Source: Sphingobacteriaceae bacterium GW460-11-11-14-LB5 (GTDB lineage: Bacteria > Bacteroidota > Bacteroidia > Sphingobacteriales > Sphingobacteriaceae). Taken from it: DNA of 64,000 bases. Under the pieces are notes generated by a model. The model was not told the DNA's origin and ran no database searches. It saw only the letters and a list, made by a program, of their open reading frames with translations. Made by a program: the position numbers and the translations under genes. The stretch spans positions 4,464,001 through 4,528,000 of the forward strand of contig CP021237.1 of NCBI GenBank assembly GCA_002151545.1. The letters are read 5' to 3'. Positions 23,318 to 31,476 of the stretch are shown here, piece after piece. Positions within the stretch are counted from its first letter, which is position 1; every line of letters begins with the position of its first letter.

Positions 23318-26143
23318 ATGCGCCATACCTTACGCTACCTCATCTTATTTTTAATCTTATTCAGTTCTTACAATGCTAAAGCCCAACAAGCTAACCCCAC
23401 ACAAATTGGGGCAGTAAAGGGTGTGATCAGAGATACTACACACAACTACAATTTAAAATCGGCAACAGTATCGTTGTTTAAAGGTGATAGCACCTTAATC
23501 AGCTATCAGCTGAGCAATAACTACGGTGAGTTTAGCTTCAAAAACTTACCACTCAATGCTAAAATGTATGTAGAAATAAGCCATATCGGCTACCAGCTGC
23601 TCCGTAAAAACTTCACCATTATTGACGGGAAAGCCGCACTGGATTTAAAAACATTAATTATCGCGATAAAAGACAACAATTTACAGGATGTAGAGATTAG
23701 GGTAGCCCCCATTACCATGAATGGTGATACTTTAGAATTTAATGCCGCAGCTTTTAAATTGGATAGTAATGCGGTTGTAGAAGACCTTTTGCGCAAAATA
23801 CCCAATGTAACCCTTTGGGGTGATGGGCAGATTACCGTTAACGGTCGTAAAGTAGAGAGCTTATTGGTAAACGGAAAACAGTTTTTTGGTGGTGACATTA
23901 AAATGGCTACCCAAAACATTGCAAAAAATGCATTAGAAAAGGTACAGGTATATCGACAACGGAAAGAGGACAACCCGCTTGACAGTACTTTAACGGTTAA
24001 TTTAAAGCTTAAAAAAGGCAAAGACATTGGTTATTTTGGCAAAATTGGTGCGGGTTATGGCACTACTAAGAAGTACGAAACTGATGCAAGTTTTAATGTG
24101 TTTTCTCCCAAAATGCAACTCGGTATTATTGGTGCAAGCAACAACATTAATAAAACCGCCAGTAGCATCAGATCGCTAACCGCTAACAGTACTTTTAAGG
24201 GCCTAACGACCAATGTAGAGTATCAGCCCGATTTCAGACAATCAGGTATCAATCAACCGAATATTGGCGGCGTAACTTTTACTTATAATTTCATTGAAAA
24301 GCCCGCTTACGATAAAAGAAGTACCATAAATGCCAACTATTTTGTACAGAATAGAAATAATGAAAATAGATATGATGCGCAAACAACCACATCTATAAAT
24401 GCTACCGATAAAATATTCGACACCAACACCACCACGGGGAATAGCACCTCAACCAATCAAAACTTTACTTCCAGTCTCGATTTTGTTAAAAAAAACCACC
24501 GTTTAAATATTAACCAATCGATGTCTTTAAACAATGGCAACTCGAGTAACGACACGCAAAGAAGTGCTTTTAATGGCCAAAATGTGTTAACAAGCACCAA
24601 TAATACAAAAGGTCAAAATGATTTTAATAACAAGGGCTTTAATCTTGGTATAAGGTACGGTATGTCTCCCAATTATATCACCAGAAGAGAACATACTTTT
24701 GGTGGGCTTAACGCAAATTATCAGTTATCAGTAAATGACAATGATAGCCAAAGATCGAATTTAACTTCCTTCAGGTCCTTTGTAAATGCGTCCACTAACA
24801 GAGATTATGACAGGCGGTATGATACACAGCGGAAATCTTTTAACCAGACCTTATCATTAGAACTGCCGAATTTAAAATCATTGTTGTTCGGCTATAAAAA
24901 TCTTGCAGGCTTCGATTTATCCTTAAACAATAATTTAGCACTTAATAACAGTACCGATCATAACCTGGTAGAAGATTTAACGGCTGGTACCTATGCTACA
25001 AATACCTATTTAAGCAATAACACCAAAACCAGTACCGCTGACGAAACCCCTGGCTTAACTTTAAGTAAATCTTTCCACAAGAGTTTATCAAACAGATTCA
25101 GCAAAAGTTTAAATATTGGGATTTCTGCGAAACAGCGGTTTATTTTTCAGGATAACAGATCGGATAAGGCGCAGCAAAATATTAACCGAACTTACAACAG
25201 ATTTGTGCCAGAGGTAAATATCAATTATAGCAATTATCAGTATGGCGAATCTTATAATTCAATATCATTAACCTATAAAACAGATATCACCATACCCAAT
25301 TTACAACAACTGGCCCCTTTAACCGATAGTACCAATTTGTACAATTTGCAGCGGGGGAATATTAAACTGCGGGAAGCCACCAACAGATCCATTAACTTTA
25401 GCTTAGACCGGTCGGATCAGAAAAGCAAAAACACCTTAAATTATAACTTTAGTATTTCGGCGGGTATGATTGATGATGCTATAGTAGATAGTATTTTTAT
25501 CGACAGCCAAAATAAGCGTACAGCTTATTTAACCAATGCCAATGGAAATAAGTATTTAAATGTTGATGGTTATTTAAGAAAAGCTTTAAAACTAAAAACT
25601 TCTGAACTGCAGCTAGGCTTAAATGGAGGTATAGATATTGCCAAAAACCCAGGTTATTTAAATGATGTATTCAGTTTTTCGAATACTTTAAATACAGAAG
25701 CAAAATTAAGTTTAAACTATACCTACAAGGATAAATTTGCTACTGAAGTAGCACAGGGTTTTAATACTTATCGATCGGAGCAGGAAGCTTTTAACACCAA
25801 ATACAGTGGATTAAATATAACGACTTCGTTAAGCAGCATTTACAATGTGACCAAAAAATTTACCTTAAGCAGTAACATCAGCTTTAACTCCAGCAAATCG
25901 AACAGTGCTGCCAGTATTAATTTTGCCATCTGGAATGCCAGTGCGGTTTATCGCTTTCTGAAAGGGAATAATGCGGAGTTTAAATTCTCAGCAATGGACT
26001 TACTTCATCAAAACACCAACATCATTAATTACGGTGGCGCCAACAGTTTTACCCTGGGCACTCAAAATGTATTACAACAATACTTTATGACGACCTTTTC
26101 GTATTACCCTAGGCAGTTTGGCAAAAAGCCAGTAAAGAAATAA
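23318..26143 (+). CDS. Outer-membrane beta-barrel protein with carboxypeptidase-like N-terminal domain (TonB-receptor-like)
   Basis: A 941-residue protein. It has a signal peptide to about residue 22 (NAKAQ), a CarboxypepD_reg-like sandwich at about 30-115 (KGVIRDTTHNYNLKSATVSL, GEFSFKNLPL), a plug-like stretch at about 145-220 (VVEDLLRKIPNVTLWGDG, NGRKVESLLVNGKQFFGGD) and a long Asn- and Thr-rich barrel of the OMP_b-brl_3 kind. It has no SusD partner; its operon partner is the beta-propeller gene. It may import or export a ligand unknown from sequence. Its last codons lie in a palindrome shared with the convergent M20 gene. Confidence 0.85.
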   Translation: MRHTLRYLILFLILFSSYNAKAQQANPTQIGAVKGVIRDTTHNYNLKSATVSLFKGDSTLISYQLSNNYGEFSFKNLPLNAKMYVEISHIGYQLLRKNFTIIDGKAALDLKTLIIAIKDNNLQDVEIRVAPITMNGDTLEFNAAAFKLDSNAVVEDLLRKIPNVTLWGDGQITVNGRKVESLLVNGKQFFGGDIKMATQNIAKNALEKVQVYRQRKEDNPLDSTLTVNLKLKKGKDIGYFGKIGAGYGTTKKYETDASFNVFSPKMQLGIIGASNNINKTASSIRSLTANSTFKGLTTNVEYQPDFRQSGINQPNIGGVTFTYNFIEKPAYDKRSTINANYFVQNRNNENRYDAQTTTSINATDKIFDTNTTTGNSTSTNQNFTSSLDFVKKNHRLNINQSMSLNNGNSSNDTQRSAFNGQNVLTSTNNTKGQNDFNNKGFNLGIRYGMSPNYITRREHTFGGLNANYQLSVNDNDSQRSNLTSFRSFVNASTNRDYDRRYDTQRKSFNQTLSLELPNLKSLLFGYKNLAGFDLSLNNNLALNNSTDHNLVEDLTAGTYATNTYLSNNTKTSTADETPGLTLSKSFHKSLSNRFSKSLNIGISAKQRFIFQDNRSDKAQQNINRTYNRFVPEVNINYSNYQYGESYNSISLTYKTDITIPNLQQLAPLTDSTNLYNLQRGNIKLREATNRSINFSLDRSDQKSKNTLNYNFSISAGMIDDAIVDSIFIDSQNKRTAYLTNANGNKYLNVDGYLRKALKLKTSELQLGLNGGIDIAKNPGYLNDVFSFSNTLNTEAKLSLNYTYKDKFATEVAQGFNTYRSEQEAFNTKYSGLNITTSLSSIYNVTKKFTLSSNISFNSSKSNSAASINFAIWNASAVYRFLKGNNAEFKFSAMDLLHQNTNIINYGGANSFTLGTQNVLQQYFMTTFSYYPRQFGKKPVKK

Positions 26144-26170
26144 GATGATTTAACCATCATCTTATTTCTT
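26135..26170. terminator. Bidirectional terminator overlapping both convergent stop codons
   Basis: A perfect 15-bp stem, AAGAAATAAGATGAT and ATCATCTTATTTCTT, around TTAACC. The stop codon of the barrel gene lies in the left arm and that of the M20 gene in the right arm, so both genes encode Lys-Lys-stop from the same palindrome. Confidence 0.7.
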
Positions 26171-27466
26171 CATCGACATATAATCTAAAGTAAGGTTTGA
26201 AAGCAGTTTAACACCCAATACGAAGCCGCTTTCATCAAGATAAAAATCGGGGGTATGGTGCGATGGGGCCTTTAAGGGGTCTTTACCTTTTGGCATTCCG
26301 CCTAAAAACACAAATAAGCCTGGTATCTTTTCCTGAAAGAAAGAGAAGTCTTCTGCGCCTGTAACGGGTGGTTTTAATTTCACATGATCCTTACCTGCTG
26401 TATTTTGCATACTTGGTAGCATTTTTTCGGTTAGGGCAATATGATTAAAAGTAACCGGATAATGGTTGCTGTAGGGGATTTTAACCTCGGCGGTAGCCCC
26501 ACCTGCTTCGGCCGTTTTGGTTACGATGGTTTTAATCCTTTCGATAAACATGGCCTCATCTTCTTTGCTAAAGTTACGTACCGTGCCCAGCATCTCTACC
26601 TTTTCGGGAATAATATTCGACCGAACACCACCATTAATGGCTCCTATGGTAACCACGCCTGGATTTTCGGTCACATTTAAATTCCGGCTCACAATAGTTT
26701 GCAAACTGTTAATAATCTGAGCCGAAACCACCACCGGATCGATACTGTTCCATGGATAAGCCCCATGTGCCTGGCGGCCGGTAACGGTAATCTTCATATC
26801 GTTTACAGCAGCCATTGTTCCACCCGGGCGGTAAGTTACATCGCCAACTTCAGTTTGAGAGTTAATATGCAAACCGAAAATCACATCGACCTTAGGGTTT
26901 TCGAGCACACCCTCCTTAATCATTAAAGCTGCACCACCTTCATCTCCGGCAGGTACACCTTCTTCGGCAGGTTGAAAAATGAATTTCACTGTCCCTTGAA
27001 TATCTTTTTGCATAGAAGCCAGCACTTCTGCTACGCCCATTAAAATAGCCACATGGCTATCATGTCCACAGGCATGCATTACACCTACTTCTTGTCCGTT
27101 ATATTGTGTTTTTACCTTTGAGGCAAATGGAACATCTACCCGCTCGGTAACCGGCAAGCCGTCCATATCGGCACGCAAGGCCACTACTGGGCCGGGTTTG
27201 CCGCCTTTTAGCACACCCACCACGCCTGTTTTGGCTACACCTGTTTTTACCTGTATACCTAAAGATTCCAGGTGTTTTGCAATAATGCCGGCTGTTCGTA
27301 CTTCAGTATTTCCCAATTCAGGATGTTCGTGAAAATCGCGCCTCCAGGCAATTACTTTTTGTTCGATGGCATCCGCTTTTTTCGAAACCAATGGTCTTAA
27401 ATCTGATTTTTGGGCAAAAGAATTTAATGCCAGTAACGAAAAACCGATCAGGAATATTTTCTTCAT
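26162..27466 (-). CDS. Exported M20 family metallopeptidase / amidohydrolase
   Basis: A 434-residue protein with a signal peptide (MKKIFLIGFSLLALNSFAQ). M20D features: WRRDFHEHPELGNTE near 41-54, LRADMDGLPV near 98-106, the metal motif HACGHDSH at 131-138, QPAEEG with Glu168/Glu169 and a dimerisation domain from about 215 to 325. It resembles IAA-amino acid hydrolase/hippurate hydrolase-like amidohydrolases that release N-acyl groups from amino acids. The signal peptide places it in the periplasm. The gene is monocistronic. Confidence 0.9.
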   Translation of the reverse strand: MKKIFLIGFSLLALNSFAQKSDLRPLVSKKADAIEQKVIAWRRDFHEHPELGNTEVRTAGIIAKHLESLGIQVKTGVAKTGVVGVLKGGKPGPVVALRADMDGLPVTERVDVPFASKVKTQYNGQEVGVMHACGHDSHVAILMGVAEVLASMQKDIQGTVKFIFQPAEEGVPAGDEGGAALMIKEGVLENPKVDVIFGLHINSQTEVGDVTYRPGGTMAAVNDMKITVTGRQAHGAYPWNSIDPVVVSAQIINSLQTIVSRNLNVTENPGVVTIGAINGGVRSNIIPEKVEMLGTVRNFSKEDEAMFIERIKTIVTKTAEAGGATAEVKIPYSNHYPVTFNHIALTEKMLPSMQNTAGKDHVKLKPPVTGAEDFSFFQEKIPGLFVFLGGMPKGKDPLKAPSHHTPDFYLDESGFVLGVKLLSNLTLDYMSMKK

Positions 27467-27550
27467 ATATGAACTATTTAGTTTAGGTGCCCTAAGCTAA
27501 ACAATTTTGGGGAGAGATGGAATTGTGCCTTGTGTTAGGTGTAAATTTAT

Positions 27551-27594
27551 AGTTGTCAACTTTAATGGCTGGTTTGCTATTAAAGTTGACAACT
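27551..27594. other. Perfect 16-bp palindrome
   Basis: AGTTGTCAACTTTAAT (27551-27566) and ATTAAAGTTGACAACT (27579-27594) with a 12-nt loop. It lies between the start of the M20 gene (27466) and the end of the DUF937-like gene (27647). On the plus strand it is followed by CTTTTT. It may terminate the DUF937-like gene, although no T tract follows on that strand, or be an operator for the M20 gene. Confidence 0.6.
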
Positions 27595-27646
27595 CTTTTT
27601 AAGAAAGATTTGTGTTTTTTAATTGTAGAATGAGCAAGAGAAATTT

Positions 27647-28156
27647 TTACCCAAACATCCCCTTCAGTTTATCCATAATACCGCCACCACCGGTTTGGCC
27701 GGGTTGCTGTGCCTGCCCGCCACCATTAAACATCCCGATTACATCACTAACATCAAATTTACCATCATCACCTCCCAAACTTCCCAACACATCTTTAATG
27801 TTAAAAGCGCTATCGTTCGGATCATTTGTTTTTTGGGTAAACTTGGCTATTAGGCCCGGAATAATACTTGCCGCCAAAGACTTTGCGGTATCGGCATTAA
27901 TGCCCAGACCACTTAATTTATCTATAAAACTCCCCGAAGCCTGCGCGGCAACCTGAGTACCTTCTGCCTTGTTACCATTAAATATATCCGTTAATGCGCC
28001 AATATTACCTGATGATACCTGGTCTTTCAGTGTATCGAAAATCGAACCCGACGCAGCCTGAATTACGGCTTCATTGTGTTCGTTCGGAATAGCAGTATTG
28101 TTTACAACACTCTCCTGTACGTTTTCACGCACCATTTCATTTAAATTTTCTAACAT
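27647..28156 (-). CDS. DUF937-like small protein
   Basis: A 169-residue cytoplasmic protein with no signal or membrane segment. The text is alanine- and glycine-rich with helices (AVIQAASGSIFDTLKDQVSS, FIDKLSGLGINADTAKSLAA), and the tail is Gly/Gln-rich with QQPGQTGGGGIMDKLKGMFG. This pattern fits the DUF937 or YidB-like family, but the match is from memory of the style. The function is unknown. It is divergent from pgi. Confidence 0.55.
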   Translation of the reverse strand: MLENLNEMVRENVQESVVNNTAIPNEHNEAVIQAASGSIFDTLKDQVSSGNIGALTDIFNGNKAEGTQVAAQASGSFIDKLSGLGINADTAKSLAASIIPGLIAKFTQKTNDPNDSAFNIKDVLGSLGGDDGKFDVSDVIGMFNGGGQAQQPGQTGGGGIMDKLKGMFG

Positions 28157-28312
28157 AACGTAGAATTAAAGGTTAAAATAATTGATGAACTAACAGGGAC
28201 GGTGTATTAAAGTTAAGTGGTTTAATCGACATTAAAAATTCTTATTGATTTAGAACATTAAAAAGACCATTTTAAATTTTTGCTTTATTACTTTTACAAA
28301 AAAACAAAGATT

Positions 28313-29959
28313 ATGTTACCTAAAGTAAATTTCACAGAAACAGAGGCCTACAAGTATTTAGCCGATCATTTTATAGATATTAATCAAAAAAGCATTAAAG
28401 ATCTTTTTGCTGAAGATGCAGATCGTTTCAATAAGTTTTCTGTTTTTTTTGAGGATATTCTGCTGGATTACAGCAAAAACCGCATCAGCGATGAAACATT
28501 GGCATTATTGATTCAATTGGCACGCGAGTGTAAATTGGACGATGCGATAAAATCGATGTATAACGGCGATAAGATTAATGAAACCGAAGACCGCTCGGTG
28601 CTTCATATTGCCCTCCGTAATTTAAGCAATACCCCAGTTTTAGTTGATGGCAAAGATGTGATGCCTGAAGTAAATGCAGTACTGACTAAAATGGAGAAAT
28701 TTAGCAATAGCATCATCAGCGGCGAATGGAAAGGTTATACTGGTAAAGCCATTACTGATGTGGTTAATATCGGTATCGGTGGATCAGACTTAGGCCCCGT
28801 AATGGTTACCGAAGCTTTAAAGCATTATAAAAACCACTTAAACATTCACTTCGTTTCGAACATTGATGGCACACACATTGCCGAAACCTTAGCCGATTTA
28901 AATGCCGAGACCACATTATTCTTAGTCGCATCAAAAACTTTTACAACACAGGAAACCATGACGAATGCACACTCTGCCCGTACATGGTTTTTAGATAAAG
29001 GTGGAAAAGAAAATGATATTGCTAAACACTTTGCAGCTTTATCTACCAATGCCAAAGATGTTTCGGCTTTTGGTATCGATACCGAAAATATGTTTGAGTT
29101 TTGGGATTGGGTTGGCGGTCGTTACTCATTATGGAGCGCTATCGGCTTATCCATCTCCTTAAGTATAGGTTTTGATAATTTTAAACAATTGCTGGCTGGT
29201 GCACACGCAACCGACGAGCATTTTAAAACTGCTGAATTTGAAAGCAATTTACCGGTAATTTTAGGTTTATTAGGGGTTTGGTACATTAATTTCTACAATG
29301 CAGAAACACAGGTTATTTTACCATACGACCAGTATATGCACCGTTTTGCGGCTTATTTCCAACAGGGAGATATGGAAAGCAACGGTAAACATGTTGATAG
29401 AAACGGGAATGAGGTTGATTATGAAACCGGACCGATTATCTGGGGCGAACCTGGAACAAATGGCCAACATGCCTTTTACCAGTTAATTCACCAGGGTACC
29501 AGAATTATCCCTGCCGATTTTATTGCTCCGGCACAGAGTTTAAATCCACTGGGCGATCATCACCCGATCTTACTATCGAATTTCTTTGCTCAAACTGAAG
29601 CTTTAATGAACGGCAAAACCGAAGAAGAAGTAACCGCCGAGTTAAAGAAAGAAGGTAAATCAGCTGCAGAGATTGAAAAAATTGCGCCGTTTAAAGTATT
29701 TGAAGGCAATCGCCCAACAAACTCTATATTATTGAAAAAAGTAACGCCATATACCTTAGGTAGCTTAGTAGCCATTTACGAGCATAAAATATTTGTTCAG
29801 GGAATTATCTGGAACATCTTTAGTTTCGATCAGTGGGGCGTAGAGCTTGGCAAGCAACTGGCCAAAAAGATTCTTCCTGAGCTGGCCGGCAGCGAAAAAG
29901 TTTCGAGCCACGATAGTTCTACCAACGGCTTAATTAACCAATACAAGGTCTGGAGATAA
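28313..29959 (+). CDS. pgi: Glucose-6-phosphate isomerase
   Basis: A 548-residue enzyme starting MLPKVNFTETEAYKYL; an upstream in-frame start 33 bp earlier would add hydrophobic residues not found in the family. PGI signatures: VVNIGIGGSDLGPVMVTEAL (sugar-phosphate site), FLVASKTFTTQETMTN, the GQHAFYQLIHQGT block with the catalytic His, and the C-terminal Lys region FDQWGVELGK. It interconverts glucose 6-phosphate and fructose 6-phosphate in glycolysis and gluconeogenesis. The gene is monocistronic, with its own strong terminator. Confidence 0.97.
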   Translation: MLPKVNFTETEAYKYLADHFIDINQKSIKDLFAEDADRFNKFSVFFEDILLDYSKNRISDETLALLIQLARECKLDDAIKSMYNGDKINETEDRSVLHIALRNLSNTPVLVDGKDVMPEVNAVLTKMEKFSNSIISGEWKGYTGKAITDVVNIGIGGSDLGPVMVTEALKHYKNHLNIHFVSNIDGTHIAETLADLNAETTLFLVASKTFTTQETMTNAHSARTWFLDKGGKENDIAKHFAALSTNAKDVSAFGIDTENMFEFWDWVGGRYSLWSAIGLSISLSIGFDNFKQLLAGAHATDEHFKTAEFESNLPVILGLLGVWYINFYNAETQVILPYDQYMHRFAAYFQQGDMESNGKHVDRNGNEVDYETGPIIWGEPGTNGQHAFYQLIHQGTRIIPADFIAPAQSLNPLGDHHPILLSNFFAQTEALMNGKTEEEVTAELKKEGKSAAEIEKIAPFKVFEGNRPTNSILLKKVTPYTLGSLVAIYEHKIFVQGIIWNIFSFDQWGVELGKQLAKKILPELAGSEKVSSHDSSTNGLINQYKVWR

Positions 29960-29970
29960 AATATATTAAA

Positions 29971-29998
29971 AAAAGCGAGTGTAAATACTCGCTTTTTT
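29971..29998 (+). terminator. Rho-independent terminator of pgi
   Basis: AAAAGCGAGT and ACTCGCTTTT pair around GTAAAT and are followed by a run of T, 12 bp past the pgi stop. Confidence 0.9.
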
Positions 29999-30129
29999 TG
30001 TTTAAATCCATAATTTAGGCCCATCCTTGTTATTCTTCACGCTAGTGAAAAATCCAAATTAACTTATTTAATGAAATAGTTGCTCGCTTTCGCTTTTGAT
30101 TATTTCTAATCATTAAAAACAAATTATCT

Positions 30130-31443
30130 ATGAAAAAAAGAATTCTTTTTGCTTTGGCCATTTCCGGTCTGTGCTTAAGTGCTTCTGCCCAAAAAGTACA
30201 GTTTACGGAATTCGACCTGGACAATGGTCTCCATGTCATCCTACACCAAGACAAAACCGCTCCCGTTGTTGCCGTTTCAGTAATGTACCATGTTGGCTCT
30301 AAAGATGAAGAAACCCAACGTACAGGCTTTGCTCACTTTTTCGAACATTTATTATTTGAAGGTTCGAATAATATCAAAAAAGGTGAATTTATGAAATTAG
30401 TGAGTAGTAATGGCGGACAGAACAATGCCAATACTTCTCAGGACCGTACTTTTTATTACGAACTTTTTCCATCAAACCAACTGGAACTCGGTTTATGGTT
30501 AGAAAGTGAAAGAATGTTGCACCCGGTAATTAACGAAGGCGGGGTAAAAACACAAAACGAAGTAGTAAAAGAAGAAAAACGTCTACGCATAGACAATTCA
30601 CCATATGGAAAATTTACAGAGAAAATTTTCGGCCATTTGTTTGCTGGTCACCCTTACCGCTGGCAACCAATTGGCTCAATGGAGCATTTAGATGCTGCAA
30701 AACTGAGTGAGTTTATTGCCTTCTTTAAAAAGTATTATGTGCCAAACAATGCGGTTTTAACCATTGCCGGCGATTTAGATATAGAGAAGACTAAAGCTTT
30801 AGTAAAATCATACTTCGCCGAAGTACCTAAAGGTGCACCAATTGTACGTCAGGAATTCAAGTTACCAGAAATTACCAAAGAGATTATCGATACCGCTTAC
30901 GATGCTAATATCCAGATCCCAGCCATCTTCGCGGCTTATCGTGTACCAGGCATGAAGAGCAGAGAGAGCAAGGTATTAGGTATGATCAGCTCTGTTTTAT
31001 CAGAAGGCGGAAGCTCGAGATTAAGCACTAAAATGGTCGATCAAAAGAAAACAGCCTTACAGGTTGCTGCTTTTAACTATTCGCTTGAAGATTACGGTGC
31101 TTACATCACCCTGGCATTACCCAATAAAAATACACCGCTTAACGATTTATTAAAAGATATCGATGAAGAAGTTTTACGCCTTCAAACCGATTTAATTAGC
31201 GAAAGCGACTATAAAAAACTGCAGAATAAATTCGAAAACAACTATGTAAGTGCAAACAGTAAAATGTTAGGCGTTGCCGAAAATCTTGCAGATGGTTATA
31301 CTTTCCATGATAAGGATACAAACGATATCAACAAGGAACTTGAGGTCATCAGATCCATTACCCGCGAGGAGATCAGAGACGTTGCTAAAAAGTACCTGAA
31401 CAAAAACCAAAGAGTTGTATTGTATTACTTACCTAAGAAATAA
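30130..31443 (+). CDS. Exported M16 zinc peptidase, catalytic type
   Basis: A 437-residue exported protein (MKKRILFALAISGLCLSASAQ). The inverted zinc motif HFFEH at 69-73, with the downstream acid in NEVVKEEKR (about 144-150), is intact, and the C-terminal M16_C half follows. This is the active subunit type, like the beta subunit of the mitochondrial processing peptidase. It is 33 bp upstream of a second M16 gene that lacks the zinc motif, so the two are likely to form a heterodimer in the periplasm. The substrate is unknown. Confidence 0.92.
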   Translation: MKKRILFALAISGLCLSASAQKVQFTEFDLDNGLHVILHQDKTAPVVAVSVMYHVGSKDEETQRTGFAHFFEHLLFEGSNNIKKGEFMKLVSSNGGQNNANTSQDRTFYYELFPSNQLELGLWLESERMLHPVINEGGVKTQNEVVKEEKRLRIDNSPYGKFTEKIFGHLFAGHPYRWQPIGSMEHLDAAKLSEFIAFFKKYYVPNNAVLTIAGDLDIEKTKALVKSYFAEVPKGAPIVRQEFKLPEITKEIIDTAYDANIQIPAIFAAYRVPGMKSRESKVLGMISSVLSEGGSSRLSTKMVDQKKTALQVAAFNYSLEDYGAYITLALPNKNTPLNDLLKDIDEEVLRLQTDLISESDYKKLQNKFENNYVSANSKMLGVAENLADGYTFHDKDTNDINKELEVIRSITREEIRDVAKKYLNKNQRVVLYYLPKK

Positions 31444-31476
31444 GCTGACCGCTTTTTCATTTTAATTATTAAAAAC

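Noticed and set aside
23590..24027. 145-residue frame antisense to the outer-membrane barrel gene
   Set aside because: It is a shadow of the well-supported plus-strand gene, with no family pattern.
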